DNA of 64,000 nucleotides, taken from the NCBI GenBank assembly GCA_028673005.1, contig CM054116.1, positions 96,058,707-96,122,706 on the forward strand. Direction: 5' to 3'. This DNA is from Tanypteryx hageni. Taxonomy: Eukaryota > Arthropoda > Insecta > Odonata > Petaluridae. Shown piece after piece: positions 36,801 to 48,720 of this stretch; position 1 is the first letter of the stretch; each line of letters begins with the position of its first letter. A model generated the notes under the pieces. It was not told where the DNA came from. It searched no databases and was given only the letters and a program-made list of their open reading frames with translations. The position numbers and the translations under genes are program-made.

Positions 36801-39800
36801 TAATAGTTATTTTTGCTAATGAAATGTATTGAATCTAATAGTGTGTGCCACATTTGGCAGTTAAAACAATAAAATAAGCTAAATTATTCAGATTAGTTTT
36901 CACCTGTCATAAATCTTAGCTATGCGATTCTCTCCTCTTCCTTTTCTCAATGAGATACGAGTAGTAGAAGCATGAGCTAATATGTTACCACCTATTGGCT
37001 TTTTAGGGTCAGGCTGAAATTTAAACAAAAATCAAATTATGAGCATCAGAAAAATGTTATCAAGGTGACATATTGTCAATATCATCATAAGAAAAGCATT
37101 GTTTAAACACATTAAGCAAAACATGAAAACTTGATAAAAAACCTGAAGAAAAATAATTGGCCATTACCTTAAAATAAATAGTAAGGTTAAAGCCGGAATG
37201 TTTTCAAAAGAGACACAAAACATTCATTTCACATTTATACAACAGTATTTACTAGGAAATTTTCTTGTATGATTTAAGAAAAGTCAAAGAACCGAAATAC
37301 AATAAAAAGTTAGTGAAACTATTAAAAATATCATAAAAAGGCATTAATTACAATGGATGAATATCAATGCACATGCTGAAATTTAAAATGTGAATATAAT
37401 AAAATATGAAGTACAGGTGAGAACATAGAGGGTCCAGGGAAAAGTGCACAGGAAATTATATGGAGAGGATCAGAAAAGAAATAAAATGGAATGATAAAAA
37501 AATAGACCAAATTTTCTGATAGGAGAAAAGAGTGCCATAAACAGGAATCTCACAGGGGAGACAAATTAACCCATTCCCCAATCTAAAACTCTAACAGACA
37601 AGCACAGGATGCTGGGCCTGACTGCCACATCTCACAGATGCAATGGGTCTTCTTTATCAACCAAATCTCTTGGTACTTCAACTCTGAATTTAAATTTAGT
37701 TGTTTTTTTAAGAGCCAATTTAAGAAATTTTTCAAAAAATAAATAGCCATTGGAAAAAGTTTCACTTGTTGACTTTTGCTATGTTTTTTACATTAGTTTG
37801 CAGCAATTCCACAGTCTTTTGCAGTGATGCTAACAATGAAAGTCTAAACTTGTTAACATTACTGTTGAAATGCGCATGGTTGGGTTCACTTTGGATGGGT
37901 TTTTGTTTGGGATTGGGTTAGATGAAAAAAAAATCACTTAGCAAATGTTATTAGAAAATTGTGATTTTCCATCATAAAGAATTAGTATTTTGAAGTTGTT
38001 GTATATTAATATGTTCATAATAAATAATTATTTAAAAATAATCATCATATACTTCGTTTCTTTGACTTTAAATTACCGTATATACTTGTATATAACGCTC
38101 TCTCCTGTATAACGCACACCCATAATTTTTGCCAAAAAATTCCAACTTTTTCGTTTACCCTTTGTATAACACGCAAAAGATTTTGAGAGATATAAGAGCA
38201 ACATTTTAAAATTATATGGTCATGTTAGGTATTAAATAAAGTACCATAAATAAATAAATACAGACCCTCCATGGGTTACGCAAGACTCAACTGACGCAAA
38301 TCCGACTTTACATAATAACCTCCGGAAATAATTTTTTTAATCCAAAAATTCCAAGTTGTAGAATTTTGCTTACAAGGCAAAATGCATCAGGCTTAAACGT
38401 CAAATTTCAAATGAACTTTAAACATGTCAATTTATATTTAATTTATCAAACTATAAATAACACATATTTTACAGAATATTAAATGGCTAAAGAAATTTAA
38501 TGACCGTACTAAATACAAAATCTTAAATTTCATTGCGTATTGCAGTCTCCTTCCTCACATAGTTATTTGGTGCTGGAAATGAAGAAGATGAATCCTATGG
38601 ATTTTAAATTACTTACATCATTAATTATATATAATATATTCATTAACTAAATAAAATTATTTTAATTTTCATAAACTTTTTTCATTTTTGATGCCTGTTT
38701 TGCAGATAGTCTACCTGGCGATTTCACGGGAGTTTTCAGCAATCAGCTGATGAGCTAGTGAAATTTGGAATACATATTTGGAGAGGATGGAAATACAATT
38801 GTAAGGAAGTAATTAGGTAATTGATACGTCTAATTAATATATGTATAAGCTGGATAATCGATAATTAGCGTGTTTTTCCCCTCAATTACCCCAAAAAGCG
38901 AGAAACTGGCGCGAGGTAGGTACACTTTAATTTTTTATTTTAACTGCACAGAAGTGTTACTCGAATATAACGCACACCACTACTTTATGACCTAAAAATT
39001 TGGTCTTCAAACTGCGCATTATATACGAGTATATATGGTAGTACATAAAAATGGCCTATCGTTCTACTATAAGTTGCAAGATAAAAATAGTAAAATTTAT
39101 GAAAAGTAAAAATCAACTGGGATAAGTACTATGTCACAAACTGTTCGTTTAGCGCAAATTCTGTTAGCGCACAGATGTCTCGGAACGCCTCTCATGCGCT
39201 AAGCAAGGCGTGCCAGTACATAACTTTGTTCTGAAACTGATCACCAAACAGCTACTTAACATACATATGAGTGAGCCTGAGCAATAAACTTGATCAGAGT
39301 CTTGAATTCAAAATCATAGCAAGAATTGGAATTTTAAAATAAATATTGCTTATTTATCTAAAGTAAGAATAAGTCTAAGAAAATTCACATAAATACCAAC
39401 ACATTTTTAAATTTGGAATGGTATTCCTGATAGAATTATTTTTTTAATCTACTATCAGTGAATAACCACTGACGGCAGCTGCTTTGTAGCCTAAAGATAG
39501 ATCTGGTTTTCCCAATCTTTTTAAGCTTTTGGAAAGATTGTTTGTCAGCTTAACACAGTATGCATTGAAATTTAAAATGAGGCAAAAATTTTTTTTTATA
39601 ATCATACACAACTTTTAAAAACTATGGTAATGTATAACCTGGAATGTGAATGTTGCTCCTGGATCTGCAGTCATTTGATTTGTGATAAAAACGGCAACAT
39701 TATACTCTTCTGAGATCTTCTGCAAACGTGACATCATTTGTGCTAATTTCTGTTGACGATCAGCCAACTCGCCACGACCACTGAAGTCTACACGGAAGAG

Positions 39801-42800
39801 GGCCATAATGGAATCTATAATCTTTGAAAAGAGTGAATTGTTAAATTTAGAATGTGTTATTTGGCTTAATACTACCCTTCAGCATGAAAATGTGAACTTT
39901 CAAAGTTCAGAAACTTGCAAAATCTGGAATTCTCTATGGTTCATGAAGTCTATGCTTAGTTATATTTTCCAGTGCTCTTTATGGATATTAATGGTTATAA
40001 AATATTTGTATGCCATTTGGTGGCTGTGGGCAAGGGTGCTGGATGGCCTTTGGGGTTACAGTACCTGAAATGAGTGGAAATATGAGGAAATCAGGGGGAG
40101 TTGGGAGTGTTGCCTGGAAGTGACTGTTTGGGGAAGATGAGAAGGGAGGGGTGATAGTGGGGTAGTGGTTAGGACGCTGGCTGCTCAAAGGGGCAGTGGG
40201 TATGAATTCTGCGAAAGTAGGATTTTTTCCAAGGTTGTCCGGCCCCCTGCTTGTGTCCTTTGAGGAGGCTGCACAAAGTCAGCATTTTACACTTCAAAAG
40301 GGACATTAAGCAGTTAGCACCCTTGGTGCTTTTTGCAAAGAGTAGGCTAATGCCAGCACTGGATTTCCCTCCTTTCTTTTGTGTGTGCCCAGTTGATGAA
40401 AGCACAAAATGACCACGGCAGTCAACGCACTTAAAAAAATCAATTAAACTAAAAAACGAGAAGGGACAATGTGTGTGTGAAATCTGTGATGATATGTCTG
40501 CCATTACTATGTATATACATTCTGTATTCACTAATTTTGATCGGGAAAAACATCAACTCATATTTAAAAAATTCTAATATTCATAACTATGCCACCAGGA
40601 GGCAAAATGACTTACATCTCTATCAAAACCATCTTAAAAAGACAGCACTGGGGCCTAAACCTAAAGTTATCCATCTTTACAACAAATGACTAGTTGTCTT
40701 GAAATTGGCAGCAAGCACAAAGGCATTTAAAATTAAATTAAAAGAATTACTTCTAAACAAATTGTACTATTCTATGACCAAGCATTTGACTGACAATGAG
40801 TTTTAATTTACTTTATATTGTGTAATAATTCTTTATTTCCTGTTTATTCATTGTAATTTGATCTTTTTAATATTTTTATTTTTCAATGAATTGTCCTATT
40901 CAACATCTAATGCTGACTTTGGATCAATAAATGATGATATGATATGCTACCTGCATCACCAACCATTCCCAGAATGTCAGCATTATTGTAGACATTGTAA
41001 CAACTAAACCTCTAGCCTAGCATCTTATTTGTATTCATTTGCAATGTCTATGCATTTAATTAATTTATGTAATCACTGCATTTTATTGCATTGAAATAAT
41101 TTAAATGAGGAAGATGCCACGTGTATAATTTAAATTTTACATCTAGTTATTCATTTGAATATCTCCCTTATAATAAAAGGCTATGTTGGTTTGTTGGTCC
41201 ATTGGTCCATGTCACGCTCTTAAAACGTGAATAACTCGATCAAATGTGCAGATATAAACTTGAAATTTGGCTGAAATAATCTATTCAGATATAAAATGCT
41301 GTAACAAAGGAAAATTATGAAAAATGTTCAGGATTCGACTTTAGAGGATGATTTGCATTCCCCATAAGATAAAATGTAAAAATCAATTTTTTGAAATGCA
41401 GGCTTTTCATCTTTTTGAGATTAAAATTAGAAAAAATTGACCCATGATCTTTAGATATGGACCATTTTAAAGTAAACAAATTATAAGATTTCTTATTATG
41501 TTTATCGTTTTTTGCCTACAGTAAGAAATCCCTCATGTTAAAAGTTTAATTCACATATTTTGGGGAAATCTTGCAATTTTAATGGGATGTTGCCTTGCCT
41601 ACCAATTACATTGTTAAACCTCAAAATCCTTTTGTTATTCCAATCCTTATGGGTATAAGCATGCTTTGAAGGCTTTTAATGAAAGAAGGAGAGAAGGACG
41701 GAAGGAGGGAGAAATGATTTTCATAAATGATTGCGTTATTTATGAGAAGGGATACCTAAAGAGCTGAAATACTAATCAAAAGATTAAAAATCATAATGAG
41801 ATAAATCCAATATTATTGAAATAGAAACCATATGAAAATCTGAGTAACATGTTGGACGTTTTAATAAACATACCAAAACACGTAAAAAATATATAGAGTG
41901 AAGGATTGGGCGATGGGTTACAGGAGGCTATGTTGTCTGATCGTTGGTCTGAGTGTCAAGCTATTAAAATGCAAATAACTCAAACAAGGATGTAGATAGA
42001 AAATTGAAATTTGGCAGAAATTTTTATAATTAGCTAATCAGAATTTGTTTATTTAGAGTTGACATGGTAATTTAAGAAATAATGTCCATTTTGTGGTGGG
42101 AATATACTGCACTTCCTCTGAATAAAACTAATAAATTTTAATTTAATGAAACAAAATTTATGTAGACTGAAAATTAAAAAATATATAATTCACATTATAG
42201 TATCTTCCAGAGAGTTAAAATAATTTTGGCCAGTTAAAGATGTCTAGCATAATGTTTAACAAATAAATATTCTTTTTGTATGTGAGATTTGTATCTACGT
42301 ATACTGAGAGAGATAACTACATTTTTGAGGGGGGAACAAGAAGGAGAATGTGAGGGAAAAGGGAAGTGAATGGGAGGGAGGAAGAGGGAGGATGGGAAGA
42401 AGAGAGGGTGAAGAATAGGAGGAAGAGAGGGATGGAGAATGGGAAGAAGGAAGAGAGAGGGAAAATAGGAGAGAGAGAGAGAGGGATGGAGAATGTGAAG
42501 AAGGAAGAGAGAGGGAAAATATAAGGGAGAGGGAAAATAGGAGAGAGAGAGAAAATAGGAGGGAAAGAAAGAATAAGGGGAGAGAGAGGGAAGAAAATGG
42601 GAGGGAGGGAAGAAAATGGGAGGGAGGGAAGAAAATGGGAGGGAGGCAGAGAGAAAGGGAGGAAGAATGGGAAGTACCTTCATTTTAGTACATAATCTGC
42701 ACATAACCATCGTATTTAATGGGCAATTACGATAGTTATGAAATAAAAGGCCAGAAATTTGGAAAGATTCTGAAATATGGAATAGGCTTGGCTCTAATGT

Positions 42801-45800
42801 TTCTGAATTTTCAATGCTGAACAGGACTCATTCACATCATACACCAAAAGGTAAATTATGAAAATGTTGAAAAATTTACCATGAACAATCTGCTAAATTC
42901 AAAAATTACTTTCTCCAAAAATAAAAAGAGGATAAATGTTTTTCCAAAACTATATTGAGACTGAAAAATGTAATTTCAAATTAGAGCAGTAAAATTAGTT
43001 TGAAATATATTGATTTCTTATTGTGAAAATTGGATTATTTTATGTTTTGTTTATATGCTTGAACTTTTAATTATAATAGTATCACATACAAGTAGAATGC
43101 TTTAATACCAAAAGTTTAAAAACACCTCCTTCTTCATAAAATTTAGCAGAAACAAAATCCAGAAGTTCTTGTTGGTGTTCTGATGTATATGCACGAGCAT
43201 ATAGAACATTATCCAAGACTGCAGTTTGATCAAGAACAAATCTATCAGCAATGTTGCGTAAACGATCTGGTCGGCTATTCATCCAAGCAAATGATTTAAA
43301 ATAAAAATGATTTCCACAGACATTTTGAGTAATTAGTGAAGGAAAACACTATGTTGACAAAAAATGTTTTTAAATAATATATTAAAAATATATTCCATTG
43401 TTGTAAAATGGTATCCACCAGATCCTAATGACACAATGTTTTATGAAATTTATTATTTTTACAACACAAAGTAAGATTATATGATAATCCAAATATAAAT
43501 TCAATTTTGTCTCAAATAAAAATATTTTTAATTTTATATAGGTACTGCTGCATTTTTAACAAAAATATTATATTAAAATATGATTACTCAATGATTATTT
43601 ATTTTTACATAAAAAATTAAAATAAAGTTAATTATTATGGAAAATGTTTTGATTAGTTGCACTGAAAAATGTATAGATAGCTATAGGCAAAATGTGGTTT
43701 AAAAAACTATGCTTGAAGTATGAAGTTCAAAAAAATACATGGATTTTTTTCATTTGCATGACAACTAAAAGAAACTGTTAAACAAGATTTTACTCTTCTT
43801 ACATTTCAAGATAACAAGGACACCAGAATAAGCTTCATATTCATCATAAATAAGTTGCCCCAAAACATTTTTCACAAGTAAAACTATAAAAATAAGAAGG
43901 ATACAATGTATGTTCTGTGTCAAGAAAGATAACCTTTCCACCTCCATAGCCATCACTTTGAGCAATCTGAGCAGTTACACAAATGGTATGCGAGAGTTGT
44001 GTTTTTCCAGTTCGGAACTCTCCAAATGCTTCTGTGATTGACATTGATTCAATACCACCTCCTAAAAGTTTGCTGTTTTTCAAAACAAAGGATAAGTAAA
44101 GGATAAATAAAAATTATAAATTTTCCTATGCAACACCAACTAAGTACCGTATTTGCCCGAATATAAGCCGACCCCCCCCCAAAAATTTCCACCATATTTT
44201 GACAAAAAAGTAAATTTCGTAGATTTTATGCTGAAGTGTACCGCGTATGCATGCACGGCCTAGAATACATTATTCGAGATCAAAAAAAAGATTGGGAAAT
44301 AGTTTAGTTGTTGACATTTTAAAATATTACTCCAATTAATAATTTTGCGTTGTTGAATAATGTTCCACATTCAGTGACGATAATTGTATTCATCTTTTTT
44401 TTCGCGAAAGCTTAAATAAAGCATTAGCGACCTCGCCCAGATAATTTTTCATCCAATTCTATTTCCAATGAAATTAGCATTTACATTGCCTTAAGAAATT
44501 GCATTTTTATAATTATACACGTTCTATGTAAAGTTTTACCAAAATTCAAACTCTTGAGTATCAAAAGCCGTCATCGCATTTTACGTAATCGTCTGCGTAG
44601 TCAATATACGCAATTTTAATAGATTTTATGAATGAGATTTTAACATGCATACAAACATTACAATGGCTGTATCAATAACGACAACAGCTAAGTAATATCC
44701 AATAGTATTTAGAAACTAAAGAACAAGTAACATCAGCGACAAAACACAGGCACTGCTAAATTCAATGTTCTAGCTTTTATTATTTATTCATTAATATTCA
44801 TCGTAGGTCAGATATTTACTTTATCAAAAATAGAATCGGTACTATCATTTGATCGCAACGGCAATGGTAAATGTACTGCCATCTATGGGTGACTACGAGA
44901 CCAAATTTTCTCTCGGACTTGCATATAAGCCGAGGGGTGATTTTTTCATGATAGATTCTGACAAAAAACATCGGCTTATATTTGGGCAGATACAGTATTC
45001 ATATTCCTTTGAATGCTATGTGAAATGTTTGCCAAGATCTTTTATTCACCAGGTTGTCATGGATTTGAATAAGATGCAGGTATACAAAATCACAACATAT
45101 GCTTTAGCCAATGCTTGAATTGAACCAGAACAACATTTACCGTCATTAAGTTTATTCTTTTGATGGGAAGGGTAAATGAAAATAAAATACCTATACTTTC
45201 AACCAAATAAAATTATCTCAGCCATCACAAAAAAGCAACATTTATCATAAAAATAAGATACATTTTAGAAACAATTGCAGCATCTTGAATACTGGAAAGT
45301 AAAATATGAGCATTTTATTCATGAAAAAATCTCTTTGATAAATCATAAATCATCTCCCTGCTGCATGTTAATTTTTAGTAAACATTGTATAATCCTCGGA
45401 AATGACAAATTTTATTTTGCAATAATGATTCTGCTCTCTGAGAAGATTGTTCACTCCTTTCATTGAAATATGAATGATAAAATGGCATAAACTATATTAT
45501 AAAATAAATTAAGGAGATTTTAAGTACACTGTGATGTTACTCAATCAACTCACTCAAGTTCTTGACTTCCAGTGCTGATATGGAAGACCTGACGTCTTCT
45601 GTCACTTACTTCAAGAGCAGTTATGAAACCACAACCAAGATCCATTCCACTAACTTTACCCACAGCTTCCTTAATTTTATCCACTTTTGCCTCGGAAAGA
45701 CCTCGAATGGCACATAATCTCTTTTTTGTACTCATTTGTATGCCCTTTATAGTACAGATTCCATTACTCTTGAGTTTCTTTATGTCTGCTACATTCTGAA

Positions 45801-47137
45801 TTAAATACATTAAAATGCATCAGAGCACACCAAAAGGTGAATTTTAAACATTGGTGAAATGTTTGTGAAACATCTGTTACACTGTATAACTACATTACAC
45901 GATCAACCAGATCAGTAATGCTCAATCTTTTCAATTCAAGGACCATATAGCCCACTCCTGTACTCATTGCAGGCCACACACAGGAGAAAATAATGCTGAA
46001 GAATAATTTTACTTCTCAATGTGGTAGGATGTAAATATACTGTATAATCTGTTCTCGCAGCAGGCCTTTTTTTATGTCTGTGTGCATGCTCTGCTCTGCT
46101 CTGCATGTCTGCTGGGGGAGGGAGGGAGAGGCAAGGGGGGGCAGTTGCTCCCCTCTGGATCAGGCCTGTGTCAAAGGACATTGATGACTGGTTAGGTCAG
46201 AGGATTAACACGTTCATTTTTCTGAGGTCAGGCAAGCAGGTGGGAACCCCCTGCAATATGCTTGAAACAAACCACTAAAATTCTTTCCAGATGGTTGAAT
46301 GCTGAAAATTAGGACATGTCTGAAAAAATGAGGTCATATGGCTGCCCTGGTTGCATGGAAATCTGCCAACTGAGGCAAAAAGACAAAATGTCCCACCAGT
46401 TCACAGCACATAGGTGCAGATTGGGAAAAAATGCTGCCTGAGACAGTCATCTCTCAAACTCACCCCACGCAATGGCCCTGTTAAGAAAACTCAAGGATTT
46501 TTGGGGTTGTTTTGAATTTAACTATTATGTTAATAGAGAAAATGAGAAAATATATCATATTCATAATTTTCCATTATCATTTTACATTAAATCGAGTCTT
46601 TTACTGTAAATGCTTAACTTATGACAGGCCAGATAAAACACTCAGTGAGCTAGTTGTGGGCTATGGGCATTGTTTTGGTTACCACCAATCTTTATGATCC
46701 AGGAATCAATCATTAAGGTGAAGTTTTTTACAATTGAACGTTTATTTATTCTATATCATATATGTATTTCCTTCGCTAAAACTCAAGTTCATTAAACAAA
46801 GTGATTTCCACAGTTGCTGGTTTAGTGACATATACAGTAAAGAATACAAAAAATTTTAATCATTAATTTTTCAATATATAAGGAATAAATGGTTTTTTTC
46901 AATAAATTAAAATGCGATATGAAGCTATTCAGTAAAGGACTTTTAAAATATCATAAACTTTGTAAATTATTTTTTCTATAATTATGACTACCTAAATTTA
47001 AAGAATCTACAATAAGTGCAAGCTATTTTTTATTCAAAACTTACGATTCCCTGATTTTGTAAAATATCAACATCTTGGAAAAAGCTTTCTTCTTCGTCAA
47101 TATCACTGATATTTTCTTCAAGAACCTGATCTCCCAT
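30807..47137 (-). CDS. DMC1: Meiotic recombinase DMC1, 7 exons, complete
   Basis: RecA/RAD51-family ATPase that forms filaments on single-stranded DNA and drives strand exchange between homologues in meiosis. Exons (minus strand, 5' to 3'): 47137-47045, 45795-45554, 44072-43905, 43274-43109, 39821-39639, 37013-36904, 30876-30807. All joins keep frame and give 343 aa; human DMC1 is 340. An N-terminal helix-hairpin-helix region includes [13 protein letters not shown]. Walker A is GEFRTGKT at residues 129-136, and Walker B is VIFLD at 159-163. The DMC1-type [14 protein letters not shown] and [15 protein letters not shown] follow, with a C-terminal NEATFAI. The C-terminal GG(V/I)ADAK-like ending and N-terminal acidic leader favour DMC1 over RAD51. 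Introns are GT-AG; the last spans 6 kb and is full of transposons. The gene is head-to-head with SNU13. Confidence 0.97.
31726..32502. mobile_element. hAT-type element (777 bp) in last DMC1 intron
   Basis: Ends CAGTGGTCCCCAAACT and (inverted) CAGTGGTGCCCAAACT form TIRs. They are flanked by the perfect 8-bp duplication CCATAATG at 31718-31725 and 32503-32510. Sub-terminal GGCCCGC motifs near both ends are typical of such elements. No transposase frame. Confidence 0.92.
32656..33350. mobile_element. TIR element (695 bp) in last DMC1 intron
   Basis: The left end AGGAGGTTTACATGCTC and the inverted right end AGGAGGGTTTACATGGTC match. Below each end is CAGTTTTAGCTGTACAAG-like sequence and repeated AGTTTTAACTG palindromes. 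PIF/Harbinger is possible from the GGTTTACATG style, but no clear 3-bp duplication was seen. Confidence 0.7.
33943..36531. mobile_element. pogo/Tigger-like element (2.6 kb)
   Basis: The left end CAGTAAAACCTCGTTATTTC and the inverted right end are identical over about 20 bases. TA flanks them at 33941-42 and 36532-33. The size fits an autonomous ancestor, but no transposase frame of useful length or motif remains. It is CpG-richer than the surrounding intron, and a SINE-like segment lies inside at about 34380-34560. Confidence 0.85.
34380..34560 (+). repeat. SINE body, copy 1
   Basis: Shares with 40268-40375 an ordered series: TCAGC(T/A), GGGAC(G/A)TTAAGC(C/A)GTT, GGTG.T..., AGAGCAGGC(A)AATGCC(G)GCAC, then TTTCCCTCC. 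The second copy keeps a tRNA-like head; this one appears to lack it. It is inside the pogo-like element, so it inserted there or was carried by it. Confidence 0.6.
38076..39038. mobile_element. TA-flanked TIR element (963 bp) in DMC1 intron
   Basis: The left end CCGTATATACTTGTATATAA and inverted right end CCATATATACTCGTATATAA match at nearly every base. TA flanks both sides (38074-75, 39039-40). ATAACGCACACC motifs recur just inside each end. Mariner/pogo-type non-autonomous element. Confidence 0.85.
40150..40380 (+). repeat. tRNA-derived SINE, copy 2
   Basis: Begins with a tRNA-like head in which GGGTAGTGGTTAGGACGCTGG resembles an A-box region, followed by a degenerate B box (GGGTATGAATTCTG). 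The body then matches 34420-34540. It is in a DMC1 intron. Confidence 0.55.
41165..41330 (+). repeat. Dispersed repeat, copy a
   Basis: Starts AAAGGCTATGTTGGTTTGTTGG and continues through AATAACTCGA... to TTGAAATTTGGCTGAAA. A diverged copy in the same orientation lies at 41922-42070 (GGCTATGTTGTCTGATCG ... TTGAAATTTGGCAGAAA). Family not recognised. Confidence 0.5.
41922..42070 (+). repeat. Dispersed repeat, copy b
   Basis: Diverged same-orientation copy of 41165-41330, sharing GGCTATGTTG, CAAATAACTC-like and TTGAAATTTGGC blocks. The two copies may mark the same end of two neighbouring insertions. Confidence 0.5.
42327..42676. repeat. Polypurine GA/GGA-rich microsatellite
   Basis: About 350 bases almost purely A and G on the plus strand, built from variants of GGGAGGGA, AGAGAGAG and GGAAGAAAATGG; the last recurs at least three times in tandem near 42585-42650. 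The open frame on the minus strand here (Ser/Pro/Phe/Leu-rich) is an artefact of the repeat. Confidence 0.9.
44157..44995. mobile_element. TA-flanked TIR element (839 bp) in DMC1 intron
   Basis: The left end CCGTATTTGCCCGAATATAA and inverted right end CTGTATCTGCCCAAATATAA match, with TA on each side. The ends are similar in plan to those of 38076-39038 and 21210-24280. No transposase remains. Confidence 0.85.
46140..46400 (+). repeat. Possible tRNA-derived SINE
   Basis: GACTGGTTAGGTCAGAGGATTAAC near 46180 and GGTGGGAACCCCCTGC near 46240 are spaced like the A and B boxes of a tRNA-derived SINE, but both are degenerate and no second copy was recognised. Confidence 0.25.
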
Positions 47138-47599
47138 TTTTACAATTATGTATCTTTAGTAAACGATTCCTAGAAATATAATTCGAAAGTAAATTTAATT
47201 GAAGTTTATAATGTTAAAATCATTGATAGAACAAATATTCTTAGCTTAACTATAATATAAGTTGTAAAATGCAATAAATTAATAACTCGAACACTTACTT
47301 CACGTTCAAAGACACTATTTTTCCGCGTTGAATCAAAATATGTTTGAATCCATAGAATATATTTTTTTATTGTAAATTCTAATATATTTATTGATAAAAT
47401 ATTTTAATATTACATTATTTAGTCTTTTGTTGTTGCATGTGCCAAAATAGTTTACTGTCGTTCGTCATATTATTACATCCGGTGTCGGCGGGACGCGCAT
47501 GTTGAAAGTAGCAAGCACGTGAGAAATCTCCCTCAGTGAAGCGATTCCTATCGCAGAGAGGCTTGTTATTCAATTAAAGTTGTATCATAAACTTAAACA
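47138..47599. promoter_or_regulatory. Shared divergent promoter of DMC1 and SNU13
   Basis: The start codons of DMC1 (minus) and SNU13 (plus) are only 462 bases apart and point away from each other, so the region must serve both. Its right half (47455-47565) is a small CpG-dense island holding a CACGTG E-box at 47516-47521 and GACGCGC. No TATA box is obvious in the island. The left half is AT-rich. Confidence 0.65.
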
Positions 47600-48344
47600 A
47601 TGGTGATTATTTATTAACTTTATCATGCTTATACCATTTTTCAAATGTATTGGTGCAAGTACGGAATTATCAAAGTAAATAGATACTACATGTTGGTACA
47701 TGCTTTATATTTCAGACGGAAGAAGTCAATCCTAAAGCCTACCCGTTGGCTGATGTTGAGTTAACAGCCAAGATTTTAAATCTAGTACAACAAGCTATGA
47801 ATTACAAACAGCTACGTAAGGGTGCTAACGAAGGTATGCTTGTGGGCCCTTATATTAGCGTAGGTGCAACTAGTCCTATTTTCTAGGTACTATCGTAAAT
47901 ATTAATAGTTATTGAACCTAAAACAAGGAGTTTATTTTTGCACTTTTTTTTAATTTTCCAGCTACAAAAACTCTCAATAGAGGACTATCCGAGTTTATTG
48001 TAATGGCAGCTGATGCTGTTCCATTGGAAGTTCTCCTTCATCTGCCTCTGTTATGCGAGGATAAAAATGTACCGTATGTTTTTGTTCGCTCCAAACAAGG
48101 TAATAATTTTCGTTTTCTTCATTTCGCATATTTGGACTACCTGCGAAACTAATCGTGAGTTTCAAGTTATTTTGGCTTGTCGATTTATTGCAATTTTATT
48201 GTCCAATTTGTTTTTTCAGCGCTGGGAAGAGCATGTGGTGTGTCACGTCCTGTGATAGCATGTTCTGTTACTGTCAACGAAGGTTCGCAATTAAAACCTC
48301 AAATTCAGGCAATTCAGCAGGAAATGGAAAGACTTCTTATATAA
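47600..48344 (+). CDS. SNU13: U4/U6.U5 snRNP and box C/D snoRNP protein SNU13 (15.5K/NHP2L1)
   Basis: L7Ae-family protein that binds kink-turns in U4 snRNA and in box C/D snoRNAs and nucleates assembly of both particles in the nucleus. Exons: 47600-47602, 47716-47833, 47962-48099, 48220-48344, giving 127 aa (human 128). The whole L7Ae fold is present and very highly conserved: [17 protein letters not shown], then the RNA-contact segment [17 protein letters not shown], then [20 protein letters not shown], then [15 protein letters not shown], ending [10 protein letters not shown]. The first coding exon is only the ATG, directly followed by a GT donor; this layout fits because the second exon opens with [10 protein letters not shown] right after a TTTCAG acceptor. 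All junctions are GT-AG. Identity is firm. Confidence 0.97.
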
Positions 48345-48674
48345 TTTTGGATGAACTTAACCTTCAAATATCACGCGAGTTTCCGAAGATCGGATGTGTT
48401 TGTTACAGTGCTAGAGAGCAGAAGATTTTACGCTTTTGAAGATGCTGAACATTGAGCATTTATGGAATTCTTTAAAGTTCAACTGTTGGTCATTTTTTAA
48501 CTGCAGATTTATCTGTGAGACAGTTGAACTCAAACGTCTATTTTTAAGTAACTGTGAAACTTGTATTATTTGTTTGTTTCCAAACATTTTGTATTCGTTG
48601 ATTCGTATAAATGGATCGCCACAATTTAGTGTCAACTTGTTATTCTCTTTTAAGAGAGGACATTACACAAAGCC

Positions 48675-48680
48675 AATAAA
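48675..48680 (+). terminator. Candidate poly(A) signal of SNU13
   Basis: AATAAA about 330 bases after the SNU13 stop codon. Other AT-rich alternatives exist. Confidence 0.4.
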
Positions 48681-48720
48681 TAGAAATTTTATTGCTACAT
48701 CTTACAAGCTGCCAACCTAA

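Noticed and set aside
42234..42710. 158-codon Ser/Pro/Phe-rich frame on the minus strand
   Set aside because: It is the complement of the polypurine microsatellite.
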